Source: Chitinophagales bacterium
GTDB lineage: Bacteria; Bacteroidota; Bacteroidia; Chitinophagales; Saprospiraceae
Length of the DNA stretch: 64,000 bases
Assembly: GCA_017303875.1 (NCBI GenBank)
Contig: JAFLBP010000018.1
Span: forward strand, 1-64,000
Reading direction: 5' to 3'
In this document: one piece after another, positions 24,870 to 33,326 of the stretch
How the letters are laid out: each line of letters starts with the position of its first letter
Position numbering within the stretch: the stretch's first letter is position 1
Position numbers and translations under genes: made by a program
The notes under the pieces: model-generated
What the model was told of the DNA's origin: nothing
The model's database searches: none
The model's input: the letters and a program-made list of their open reading frames with translations, nothing else

Positions 24870-27449
24870 TTATTTCCGCTCCAGGGTTTCGCTGCTGATC
24901 AGATCTCCGAAAAATATTGCATTGGCAAAAAGGCGGTTGGTACCATACCAGAATGCCCTGAAATTCGGATTGGCGGCAAAACAAATAGCGCGGCCCCTTC
25001 CTGCTGCCCCCACCACAAGGGCCGCCGAATTGGCCACTTGCGGCAATTGACGGTTATGCACATAACCCGCCAGCAAAGGATCTTTGCCAAATAAAGCCGG
25101 CGTAGCATACGGGTTCCTGGCAACTTCCAAAAAAACAGCATCATTCATAAACAGCGGCAACCGATTGCGCCGGTACCCGAAACATAGCGGGTGGCTGAGG
25201 TCCAGCTCCGCTTCAAATATTGCCCCCGGCATGCTCAGAGCGCCCTTGTCCTCCCCTACTTGTCCGTAAGGCCGGCGCCGGGGGCCATCTGCCGGGTTAA
25301 TGCTTTTGAATTCAAGGGCTACAATGCCGGAATTTTTAAGCCAGCGCATGGCATTGCCCGTTGCAACAATAGTGCCGCCAGCTGCTACAAATTCTTTAAT
25401 TTTTTCAATCGAAAGGGCGCCGTAGCTTCCGTCGGGCATAATCAGGACGTTGTATTTCCAGGCCGGAACAGCGGCAAAGCGTTCGGCTTCAAGCAGGGTC
25501 AGCGCCTGTCCGTAACGGGTATCCAGCAGGTGCCAGATTTCTCCGGCATCCAGCGGATTGACGCCATCGCCGGTCAGCATCACGATTTTAGGGGCTTTCA
25601 GGACGGCAAAATTATTACTTCCAAGATCAGGGCCGTTTTCTGTGAGGCCGTTGTTTACACTGAAAAACGGCGGCCAGTCGGCCTGTGCTAAGCGGCGCAT
25701 CATGGCGGGGCCGTTGTACGGCTGATTGTCCATGGGAATAAGCAGGGCGCCGGCCTCGAAGGTTTTACCGTCGGCGGTAAAAGGCTTTAGCGCAAGTTTC
25801 ATTCGCACTTTTTCGCGGTGCAAAGCGGCGATCACTTGTGGCAACTGGTACCAGTGCCCTTCGATTACAAAGGCAACGGCTTTGGCGGCATCCACCGCAG
25901 GGTGCAGGGGTGCAGGCACTGTGGTGGCTGCTTTTTGTGTCCACTGGCCTTGCGGCTTTGTCACGGGTGTCCATTGAAGGCCAAAGGCATCGGGCAGCGT
26001 CCAAGCAGAAATATCATAAAAAATACTATCCTGAAAAGTGCGGGTACGTTCAAAAATACCGCGAATGAGGCGGTATTGTACCTGATCGCAGGGCACATAA
26101 AAGGCGCTGCCTTTTTTAAAATTCAGGCCTTCAACATTTTGGTCGGCAGTCATTTCATACACCATAATATTATGGCGTTTGAGCAGCTTCATAAAAGCGT
26201 TGGCGGGTACGTTGTTGCCTTCGCTTTCCCAGAGATAACCTTTTACGGCGTCTTTGGCGGCTTCGGGGCGGGCGGTATTGTAAAACTCGCGCAGGTAGCT
26301 GTTGAGTTCTGCGCGCATCTCGCCGAGTGCCCTGAGGGTAGAGAGCGAGGTCAGCACCTGGTTTCGGATGGTATAGGGAAACGTGAGCAGGCCGTTTTCT
26401 GTCTCCTGAGCGCTGCCGCGGCTGCTGGCCTGTTCAAACAGGATGCCCACACAGCCATTGGCATCGGGGTAGGTAGAGCCTTTGCCGTAGTAGAAGTCGT
26501 CGAAGTTTTCGGCTGTGTAGAAGGGAATTTTTTTCTCCGATAAAACAGCGGCGTGGTAAGTGGCAATTTTGGCGGTCAGCTCCTGGTTTTTGGCGGGTGT
26601 GATGGGGTTGACGCGACTTGGTACGCCGGGCTGGAAGAAGAAGGTGCTGTTGCTGCCCATTTCGTGGTGATCGGTGAGCACATTGGGCTTCCATTCCTGA
26701 AAAATATCTACCCGGCCGCCCGATTCGGGTTGCTCGGCCACGAGCCAGTCGCGGTTCAGGTCGAACCAGTAGTGGTTAAAACGGCCGCGTGGCCAGGGTT
26801 CGTTGAATTCATCGCCGGCGGGGTCGGGCGAGAGGTTTTTGCTGTGGCGGCTGTTGACCCAGGAGGAGAAACGCTGCATGCCATCGGGGTTGAAGCAGGG
26901 GTCGAGCAGCAGCACACTGTTGCGCAGCAGGCTTTCCACTTCCGGCGTCTGGGCGGCGGCGAGGTAGTAGGCAACCATCAGCGAGGCATTGCTGCCGCTG
27001 GCTTCGTTGCCGTGGATGGAGTAGCCCATATAGGCCACGGCGGGCACTTTATCGGGGTCGAGCGCTGCGCTGCGGGCGGGATCGGCTAATTGCGCACGTT
27101 GTTTTTTGATTTCCTCAAGGCGCGGAAAATTATCCGGGTGCGTGATGGTCAGGTTGATCATGGGCCGGTTTTCATGCGAGCGGCCGTATTCCCGCAGTGT
27201 AATCCGATCGCTGAGGCGATCCAGCTCGCGCATGTATGCAAGCAACTGATCGTGTGAAACATGCCACTCGCCCACCTCAAAACCGAGGAAAGCTGCGGGC
27301 GTCGGGATAGCGGGGTTATAGGAAATTGCAGGTAAATAATAATTCAGAACGGGCTTGTCCTGAGCAGCAGCACCCGTCGAAGCAAAACAAAGCGCAAACA
27401 GCAAAGCGATTTTACCCAAAAAATTAAAAAGGAAAAACTTGTTGGTCAT
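24870..27449 (-). CDS. Secreted M14 zinc carboxypeptidase, 859 aa
   Basis: A signal peptide (to about residue 29, AAAQ) precedes an M14 peptidase domain. The zinc motif His146-x-x-Glu149 lies in YSIHGNEASGSNA, the second zinc His is probably in TDHHEMGSNSTFFFQPG, and the substrate-binding Arg motif FDLNRDW is present. After about residue 420 come a linker and a domain resembling a glutamine-amidotransferase fold (YNVLIMPDGSYGALSIEKIKEFVAAGGTIVATG), as in large Bacteroidota M14 proteins. Substrate unknown. ATG 27449 gives the signal peptide, and the frame to 27500 adds 17 residues ahead of it. Confidence 0.85.
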   Translation of the reverse strand: MTNKFFLFNFLGKIALLFALCFASTGAAAQDKPVLNYYLPAISYNPAIPTPAAFLGFEVGEWHVSHDQLLAYMRELDRLSDRITLREYGRSHENRPMINLTITHPDNFPRLEEIKKQRAQLADPARSAALDPDKVPAVAYMGYSIHGNEASGSNASLMVAYYLAAAQTPEVESLLRNSVLLLDPCFNPDGMQRFSSWVNSRHSKNLSPDPAGDEFNEPWPRGRFNHYWFDLNRDWLVAEQPESGGRVDIFQEWKPNVLTDHHEMGSNSTFFFQPGVPSRVNPITPAKNQELTAKIATYHAAVLSEKKIPFYTAENFDDFYYGKGSTYPDANGCVGILFEQASSRGSAQETENGLLTFPYTIRNQVLTSLSTLRALGEMRAELNSYLREFYNTARPEAAKDAVKGYLWESEGNNVPANAFMKLLKRHNIMVYEMTADQNVEGLNFKKGSAFYVPCDQVQYRLIRGIFERTRTFQDSIFYDISAWTLPDAFGLQWTPVTKPQGQWTQKAATTVPAPLHPAVDAAKAVAFVIEGHWYQLPQVIAALHREKVRMKLALKPFTADGKTFEAGALLIPMDNQPYNGPAMMRRLAQADWPPFFSVNNGLTENGPDLGSNNFAVLKAPKIVMLTGDGVNPLDAGEIWHLLDTRYGQALTLLEAERFAAVPAWKYNVLIMPDGSYGALSIEKIKEFVAAGGTIVATGNAMRWLKNSGIVALEFKSINPADGPRRRPYGQVGEDKGALSMPGAIFEAELDLSHPLCFGYRRNRLPLFMNDAVFLEVARNPYATPALFGKDPLLAGYVHNRQLPQVANSAALVVGAAGRGRAICFAANPNFRAFWYGTNRLFANAIFFGDLISSETLERK

Positions 27450-27507
27450 TATCGTGAAGTTGATGGAAAATTTCGCCGACAAAGTACAAACATCAGGCAA
27501 AACACAT

Positions 27508-27515
27508 TACCTTTG
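27508..27515 (+). promoter_or_regulatory. -7 box of the ileS leader transcript
   Basis: TACCTTTG, a perfect TAnnTTTG, five bases before ATG 27520 of the leader peptide. The leader RNA would then begin at or near its own start codon. The -33 box is not clear. Confidence 0.45.
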
Positions 27516-27519
27516 CTCC

Positions 27520-27576
27520 ATGTTTATGCCAAACATTTCCAGCATTATTATTATTAACCACAGGAAAAACGCCTGA
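27520..27576 (+). CDS. ileS leader peptide, 18 aa with Ile-Ile-Ile-Ile
   Basis: The reading frame is MFMPNISSIIIINHRKNA, five Ile codons in 18, four of them consecutive ATT codons at 27544-27555, then TGA. It is too short for usual gene finding. It is followed 25 bases later by a terminator hairpin and lies upstream of ileS, which is the arrangement of a classical transcription attenuator. The segment ACGCCTG at 27569-27575, next to and overlapping the stop codon, can pair with CAGGTGT (27612-27618) in the terminator's left arm and loop. A ribosome at the stop would mask it. A ribosome stalled at the Ile codons could leave it free to block the terminator. Confidence 0.6.
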   Translation: MFMPNISSIIIINHRKNA

Positions 27577-27600
27577 AGGGAGTAATGTAATTTTGGAATA

Positions 27601-27637
27601 CAAAACCCCGGCAGGTGTAACCCTTGCCGGGGTTTTG
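27601..27637 (+). terminator. Attenuator terminator of ileS
   Basis: Perfect 13 bp stem CAAAACCCCGGCA / TGCCGGGGTTTTG around an 11-base loop. The U-tract is short (TTTTG, partly within the stem). It stands between the Ile-rich leader peptide and ileS. Confidence 0.65.
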
Positions 27638-27639
27638 TG

Positions 27640-27776
27640 TAAAGGTTTGGAGGTTCGGAGGTTTGGGGTTCGGAGGTTAAAAAATGTCTTTCGATAATAA
27701 GTATAGATATTTTTACCCCAAACCTCCAAACCTCCAAACCCCGAACCTCTGAACCTCCAAACCGCTGAACCTTTCT
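27640..27776. repeat. Hairpin of GAGGTTTGGAGG words in the ileS 5' region
   Basis: Left arm of GGTTTGGAGGTTCGGAGG words, loop near 27685-27710, right arm of CCAAACCTCCAAACCTCC words. It ends nine bases before ATG 27786. It is the same dialect as at 16133-16335. Since it lies after the attenuator it would be part of the ileS mRNA leader. Confidence 0.7.
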
Positions 27777-27785
27777 CGCACAACT

Positions 27786-30700
27786 ATGTACAACAACGAT
27801 CTTAAACAGCTTAATCTGCCCGCCATCGATGCCGAAATGCTGAAGTTTTGGCAGGAAAATCGCATTTTTGAACAAAGCGTAGAGCAGCGCGATCCCGAAA
27901 AAAGTTTCGTGTTTTTTGAAGGTCCGCCGTCCGCCAATGGTCAGCCGGGTATTCACCACGTGATGGCGCGTACGGTCAAAGATCTTTTTTGCCGCTACAA
28001 TACGCTGCGCGGCTTCCGCGTGGAACGCAAAGGCGGCTGGGATACTCACGGCCTGCCCATCGAACTTCAGGTGGAAAAGGAATTGGGCATCACCAAAGAA
28101 GATATCGGCAAAAAAATCACGGTGGATGAATACAACAGCGCCTGCCGCGCTACCGTGATGCGCTATAAAGATCGCTGGGACGATATTACCCGTAAAATGG
28201 GCTATTGGGTGGATCTCGACGACCCCTATATCACCTTCAACAACGAATACATCGAAACCTGTTGGTGGCTGCTCAAACGCCTGTACGAGAAAAAGACCAA
28301 CGCAGGCGATTCGTATCTCTACAAAGGCTTCACCATTCAGCCTTACAGCCCGGCCGCAGGTACCGGCCTCAGCACCCACGAGCTGAATATGCCCGGCACG
28401 TACAAAGACGTGACCGATACCACCATTGTGGCCATGTTCAAGGTGCGCCCCGACGAGCGCTCGGCCTTCCTTTTTGAAGAGGCCGATGAAGATGTGCGCA
28501 TCATGGCCTGGACGACCACGCCCTGGACACTGCCCTCCAACATCGCCCTGACCGTTGGTCCCGACATCCGCTACGCCAAGGTCAAAACCCTCAGCCCCTA
28601 CACCGGCTCACCCGTGAGCCTCGTGCTGGCGCAGGAGCGCCTGAGCGCTTATTTCAAAGCGGAAGATGAAGGGCTGGATTTTGAAAATTTCAAAGTGGGC
28701 GATAAAAGTCTGCCTTATAAAGTGGTGCAAACCTGCTCCGGCCGCGACCTGGAAGGCGTGCGCTACGAACAGCTCATCCCACTACCCCACCTCATCACCG
28801 AAGCCATTGAAGCACGCGGTTTCCGCGTCATCACCGGCGATTTTGTAACCACCGAAGACGGTACCGGCGTAGTACACACGGCGCCCTACTTCGGTGCGGA
28901 TGACTTTAAGGTTTGTAAAGCCGCTGGCGTGCCATTTATTGGCGTATTTAATGAAAAACAACCCGATTTACCTTTCCCATTGGTAGATCGGCAGGGCCGT
29001 TTTGTGCCGGAAGTCAGTGAATGGGGCGGCCGATACGTGAAGGCTGAATACTACTCCAAAGCCGAACAGGAGGAAAAAGATTTCAAACCGACCGACCTGC
29101 TCATCGCCCTGCGCCTGAAAGAAGATAACAAGGCTTTCCGCGTAGAAAAATACAAACACCCCTACCCGCACTGCTGGCGTACCGACAAACCGGTGCTTTA
29201 TTATCCGTTAGACTCTTGGTTTATCCGCGCTTCAGCCGCCAAAGAACGCCTTTCCGAACTGAACAAAACCATCAACTGGAAACCCGAATCTACCGGCACC
29301 GGCCGCTTCGGCGCCTGGTTGGAAAATTTGCAGGACTGGAACCTCTCCCGCTCCCGTTACTGGGGCGTGCCCTTGCCGATCTGGCGCACCGAAGACGGCT
29401 CGGAAGAGCGCTGCGTCGGCAGCGTACTTGAGCTGAGCGCGGAGGTGGACAAGAGTGTTGCGGCGGGCCTGATGGCGGATAATCCGTATAAAGGAGGGTT
29501 TGATTTGCACCGCCCTTACATCGACGACATCATCCTCGTCAGCCCCGGCGGCAAACCCATGCACCGCGAAACCGACCTCATCGACGTGTGGTTCGACTCG
29601 GGCGCGATGCCTTATGCGCAGTGGGGATTAGATTATGAAAAACTGAAAAACGGCGACGAAAAACCTTTCCGCGTGCCGTTCAATACGTCCTACCCGGCCA
29701 CCTTTATCGCCGAAGGCGTAGACCAAACCCGCGGCTGGTTCTACACCCTGCATGCAATTGCAGGCATGTGTTTTGATTCGGTTGCTTATAAAAATGTGGT
29801 GTCTAATGGCCTCGTTTTGGATAAAAACGGCGAAAAAATGTCGAAATCCAAGGGCAATGTGGTCAACCCCTTTGAAACCATAGATCAGTTTGGCGCCGAT
29901 GCCACCCGCTGGTATATGATCGCCAATGCCAACCCCTGGGACAACCTCAAGTTCGACGCCGATGGTATCCTGGAGGTGCGCAACAAGCTGTTTGGAACGC
30001 TTTTCAATACTTACAGCTTCTTTGCATTGTATGCCAACCTCGACGGCTGGACGATGAACGAAAGCAAGGTGATGCCCTACAACAAGCGCAGCGAACTCGA
30101 CCGCTGGGTGATCTCCAAACTCTACAGCCTCGTGGAAGATTATCGCGCAGCGATGGACGACTACGAACCCACCCGCGCCGCCCGCGTCGTGGAGAATTTT
30201 GTAGACGAACACCTGTCCAACTGGTACGTCCGCCTCAGCCGCCGCCGTTTCTGGCGCGGCGAACTGAACGCCGACAAACAAGCCGCCTACCAGACGCTGT
30301 TTGAATGCCTGACGGTGGTGGCCCAGCTGAGCGCTTCGCTGGCGCCTTTTTTCAGCGACTGGCTCTACCGCAACCTCACCGCGCCGATCCGCGAACAGGC
30401 CAAAGCCCTGAACTCTCCCCTGCGCCATGAGTCGGTACACCTCACTGATCTGGTGCAGCCCGATGCGTCGAAGGTAGATAAGGATCTGGAAAAGCGCATG
30501 GACTATGCCCAGCGCATCTGCTCGCTGGCCCTGAGTATCCGCAAAAAGGAGAAAATACGCGTGCGCCTGCCCCTGCAAAAACTGCTGCTGCCAGTGCTGG
30601 ATGCTTCCTTTATCGCCGAAGTAGACGGGGTGAAAGACCTTATCCTCGCCGAGATCAATGTCAAGGATATTGAATATGTAACCGATTCCTCCGGGTTGTT

Positions 30701-31223
30701 GAAAAAAAGCGCCAAAGCCAATTTCAAAACCCTTGGCGGCAAACTCGGCAAAGACATGAAAGACGCAGCGGCCTTCATCGCGGCCATGAGCAACGAAGAC
30801 ATCAGCGCGTTGGAAAAAAGCGGTTCTTTGGCCGTCACTTTTAACGGTAATGCCTATACACTGACACCGGAAGACTTGCTCCTCAGCACCGAAGACCTGC
30901 CAGGCTGGAAAACGGCTTCCGATGGCGCCCTGACGGTAGCCCTCGACGTGACCCTCACGCCCGAGCTGCTGGCTGAAGGCACGGCCCGCGACCTGGTAAA
31001 CCGCATCCAGAACCTGCGCAAAGAGAACGATTTTAATGTAACCGACCGCATCGCCGTCAGCCTCGAACGCCACAGCGCTATTGAAGATGCGGTGCTGCAA
31101 TTTGGCGAATACATCAAGGCCGAAGTACTGGCCGACAGCCTGGAGTTTGGTGAAAATTTCCAGGGTGAAAAAGTGGAACTCAATGATGAAGTTTCGCTAA
31201 ATATTGATGTTCGGGTGAACTAA
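27786..31223 (+). CDS. ileS: Isoleucyl-tRNA synthetase (long, IleS2-type)
   Basis: Charges tRNA(Ile). The 1145-residue length and the sequence PPSANGQPGIHHVMARTVKD (class I signature, residues 47-66) match the long, eukaryote-like IleS2 clade typical of Bacteroidota. The KMSKS motif is at about residue 684 (GEKMSKSKGNVVNP). The editing domain lies between (TTPWTLPSNIALTV and GTGVVHTAPYFGADD). The C-terminus carries the anticodon-binding domain and a tail. IleS2 enzymes are commonly mupirocin-insensitive, an inference from the clade. Expression is probably controlled by the Ile-codon attenuator upstream. Confidence 0.96.
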   Translation: MYNNDLKQLNLPAIDAEMLKFWQENRIFEQSVEQRDPEKSFVFFEGPPSANGQPGIHHVMARTVKDLFCRYNTLRGFRVERKGGWDTHGLPIELQVEKELGITKEDIGKKITVDEYNSACRATVMRYKDRWDDITRKMGYWVDLDDPYITFNNEYIETCWWLLKRLYEKKTNAGDSYLYKGFTIQPYSPAAGTGLSTHELNMPGTYKDVTDTTIVAMFKVRPDERSAFLFEEADEDVRIMAWTTTPWTLPSNIALTVGPDIRYAKVKTLSPYTGSPVSLVLAQERLSAYFKAEDEGLDFENFKVGDKSLPYKVVQTCSGRDLEGVRYEQLIPLPHLITEAIEARGFRVITGDFVTTEDGTGVVHTAPYFGADDFKVCKAAGVPFIGVFNEKQPDLPFPLVDRQGRFVPEVSEWGGRYVKAEYYSKAEQEEKDFKPTDLLIALRLKEDNKAFRVEKYKHPYPHCWRTDKPVLYYPLDSWFIRASAAKERLSELNKTINWKPESTGTGRFGAWLENLQDWNLSRSRYWGVPLPIWRTEDGSEERCVGSVLELSAEVDKSVAAGLMADNPYKGGFDLHRPYIDDIILVSPGGKPMHRETDLIDVWFDSGAMPYAQWGLDYEKLKNGDEKPFRVPFNTSYPATFIAEGVDQTRGWFYTLHAIAGMCFDSVAYKNVVSNGLVLDKNGEKMSKSKGNVVNPFETIDQFGADATRWYMIANANPWDNLKFDADGILEVRNKLFGTLFNTYSFFALYANLDGWTMNESKVMPYNKRSELDRWVISKLYSLVEDYRAAMDDYEPTRAARVVENFVDEHLSNWYVRLSRRRFWRGELNADKQAAYQTLFECLTVVAQLSASLAPFFSDWLYRNLTAPIREQAKALNSPLRHESVHLTDLVQPDASKVDKDLEKRMDYAQRICSLALSIRKKEKIRVRLPLQKLLLPVLDASFIAEVDGVKDLILAEINVKDIEYVTDSSGLLKKSAKANFKTLGGKLGKDMKDAAAFIAAMSNEDISALEKSGSLAVTFNGNAYTLTPEDLLLSTEDLPGWKTASDGALTVALDVTLTPELLAEGTARDLVNRIQNLRKENDFNVTDRIAVSLERHSAIEDAVLQFGEYIKAEVLADSLEFGENFQGEKVELNDEVSLNIDVRVN

Positions 31224-31307
31224 ACGCCCGGCGCGCTGTCTCTCTGTGTGCCTTGTGGTCAGCAACTGCAAGGCGCACAGGACGGCATCGCGCTTATATC
31301 GACTGTT

Positions 31308-32324
31308 ATGTACCTCAATGACTCCATCAATTTCCTGCGCAAACTCACCCTGCGGCGGCTCTGGAACTTCAGCGGAGTACTCGTTTCCTATTACCTCACC
31401 CGCATTTTTCAGAAACCCATTCAGTGGGGCCTTCCGGTGACCATCAGCTTAGAGCCGACTACTGCCTGCAATTTGCGTTGCCCGGAGTGCCCGTCCGGAT
31501 TGCGCGCATTTACCCGCGAAACCGGCAATTTACGCGAAGATTTTTTCCGAAAAACCGTTGATGAGCTGCACCGCGAACTGTTGTGGCTGATTTTTTATTT
31601 TCAGGGAGAACCGTATATCAATCCCAAATTTCTCGACATGGTGCGCTACGCCCGCAGCAAAGGGCTGTATACCATTACCAGCACCAACGGCCATTTTCTG
31701 AATGACGAAAATGCGCGTAAAACCATTGAATCGGGCCTCGATCGGCTCATTATTTCCATAGACGGCCTCACGCAGGAAAGCTACGAGCAATATCGCATCG
31801 GGGGCAAATTAGACAATGTCATTCAGGGTGCGCGCAATGTGGTGAAATGGAAAAAACAGCTCAAAAGCCGTACCCCGCACATCATTTTCCAGTTTTTGGT
31901 GGTGCGCCACAATGAGCATGAAATTGAAGGCGTCTACCAGCTCGCCAAAGAAATCGGCGTAGACGAGGTCAAGCTGAAAACCGCACAGGTATACGATTAC
32001 GAAAACGGCAATCCGCTTATTCCTACCCAGGAAAAATACGCGCGCTACCAACAGCGCAGGGATGGCCGCTGGGAGCTCAAACGCACGCCCGGCAACTCCT
32101 GCTGGAAATTGTGGCATTCCTGTGTCATCACCTGGGATGGCTTAGTGGTACCTTGTTGTTTCGACAAAGATGCCTTACATCGCCTCGGCGATTTGAAAAA
32201 AACGCGTTTCCGGGAAGTATGGCACAACGAAGCCTACCGGCAGTTCCGGATCAAGCTGCTGCAAGGCCGCGAACAAATTGACATTTGCAGCAATTGTTCG
32301 GAAGGATGTTCGGTTTGGGCCTGA
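31308..32324 (+). CDS. Radical SAM/SPASM-type protein, 338 aa
   Basis: The canonical 4Fe-4S motif is C54-NLR-C58-PE-C61 after LEPTTAC. STNGHFL and SIDGLTQESYEQYR mark the barrel, and the C-terminus has Cys-rich segments (GNSCWKLWHSC, VPCCFDKDALH, ICSNCSEGC) that could hold auxiliary clusters, as in SPASM proteins. The reaction is unknown. It is 10 kb from the lanthipeptide locus, so I do not assign it to that pathway. ATG 31308 (MYLNDSINFL) is chosen, and an upstream start at 31248 adds about 20 residues without support. It follows ileS by 84 bases on the same strand. Confidence 0.8.
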   Translation: MYLNDSINFLRKLTLRRLWNFSGVLVSYYLTRIFQKPIQWGLPVTISLEPTTACNLRCPECPSGLRAFTRETGNLREDFFRKTVDELHRELLWLIFYFQGEPYINPKFLDMVRYARSKGLYTITSTNGHFLNDENARKTIESGLDRLIISIDGLTQESYEQYRIGGKLDNVIQGARNVVKWKKQLKSRTPHIIFQFLVVRHNEHEIEGVYQLAKEIGVDEVKLKTAQVYDYENGNPLIPTQEKYARYQQRRDGRWELKRTPGNSCWKLWHSCVITWDGLVVPCCFDKDALHRLGDLKKTRFREVWHNEAYRQFRIKLLQGREQIDICSNCSEGCSVWA

Positions 32325-32375
32325 AAAAAGCAATTACACAAAATTATTGATTCCCACGGATTCATGGGCGGAGCC

Positions 32376-32425
32376 ATTCGTGCATTCGTGGCAACAAAAA
32401 AACGTAAAGCCACGAATGCACGAAT
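32376..32425. repeat. Inverted repeat, ATTCGTGCATTCGTGGC arms
   Basis: Perfect 17 bp arms (32376-32392 and 32409-32425) around a 16-base AC-rich loop, between the converging radical SAM and Omp28 genes. The words CATTCGTG are tandem within the arm. Possibly a terminator, though U-tracts are poor. Confidence 0.7.
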
Positions 32426-32476
32426 AAGCGTTGCGCCCGGAATGTATGCGCATTAAAATGGGATTGCTTCCCCCTT

Positions 32477-33316
32477 CTACTCCACCACATGTTTCTCCGC
32501 CACCTGAAGCACCTCTTTGTCGGGGTTGCCACCATGGTGCACAAAGGCCACCACGCTGCAATGCCCGGCATCCCAGCTGGCGGGAAGGGTAAGGGTATAA
32601 AATTTACTGATCAGCGCGCCGGCAGATAATGGCTCGCTGATAACATCGCCGGAAACCTGGGATACAACATCGCGCATTACATGGCGGTGGATATAAGCCG
32701 CCTTGCGCGTGGAGCCATCGAGCTGCACATCCACAATGCTGTCCTGGGTCATCAATACCGTCAGGCGGTGCTCACCGCTGAGCGCTTCTTCCGGAGCGAT
32801 ATTTACCTGAATTTTCAGTTCGCGGGTTTCGGGTTTGTACTCATTGATAAGGAACAGCCCAAGCCCATAATCCTTATCGAATTCGCCGGCGATAACGCCC
32901 GACCAGGGGCGGCTGAGGTAAGGCGTAGTATAACCCGAGGGGATAATCCGGTTTACGGCTGCCGTGGGTACACCATCCGGCACCCCGATATAATCAGACA
33001 GTTCAAAAGCTTCCTGAATACGGAAGTCGATGGCGCTGGCCGGCGCATCGGTGTAAGGCTGCGAGAGGCTGCCCTGAGCGGCATGAATGGATACTACGAC
33101 CAGGTTTTCGCTCCCGTATTGTTTTTGAAGGGAAATGAGTTCGCGGGTGCCATCCGGACAATTCTGGCAGCGCACGCCGGTAAGTTCTTCCACCAACACC
33201 CGGCGATTGCCGGTTTTCAGATCAGGAATGGTAATTGGCGATTCCTTACAAGCGGAAAAGCCCAAGGCAGCAATACCAATAGCTGCCAGCATGAAGTGTT
33301 TAATGTTCCGTTTCAT
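32477..33316 (-). CDS. Omp28-related lipoprotein, 279 aa
   Basis: Lipoprotein signal MKRNIKHFMLAAIGIAALGFSAC (Cys23). The mature part has a thioredoxin-like motif, VLVEELTGVRCQNCPDG, with a CxxC pair, then NLVVVSIHAAQG, matching Omp28-family outer-membrane proteins. ATG 33316 is chosen, 10 bases after the stop of the DUF6029 gene upstream on the same strand, so the two form an operon. A redox or protein-maturation role is inferred from the CxxC pair only. Confidence 0.78.
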   Translation of the reverse strand: MKRNIKHFMLAAIGIAALGFSACKESPITIPDLKTGNRRVLVEELTGVRCQNCPDGTRELISLQKQYGSENLVVVSIHAAQGSLSQPYTDAPASAIDFRIQEAFELSDYIGVPDGVPTAAVNRIIPSGYTTPYLSRPWSGVIAGEFDKDYGLGLFLINEYKPETRELKIQVNIAPEEALSGEHRLTVLMTQDSIVDVQLDGSTRKAAYIHRHVMRDVVSQVSGDVISEPLSAGALISKFYTLTLPASWDAGHCSVVAFVHHGGNPDKEVLQVAEKHVVE

Positions 33317-33326
33317 CTTTTTTTCA

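Noticed and set aside
27450..27785. T-box riboswitch upstream of ileS
   Set aside because: No T-box sequence or specifier-loop arrangement is seen. The Ile-rich reading frame explains the region better.
29628..31100. A 490-residue open frame antisense to ileS
   Set aside because: ileS is certain on the plus strand. The antisense product has no family features.
31308..32324. Radical SAM gene as part of the lanthipeptide pathway
   Set aside because: It lies 10 kb away, separated by unrelated genes on both strands. Class I lanthipeptides need no radical SAM enzyme.
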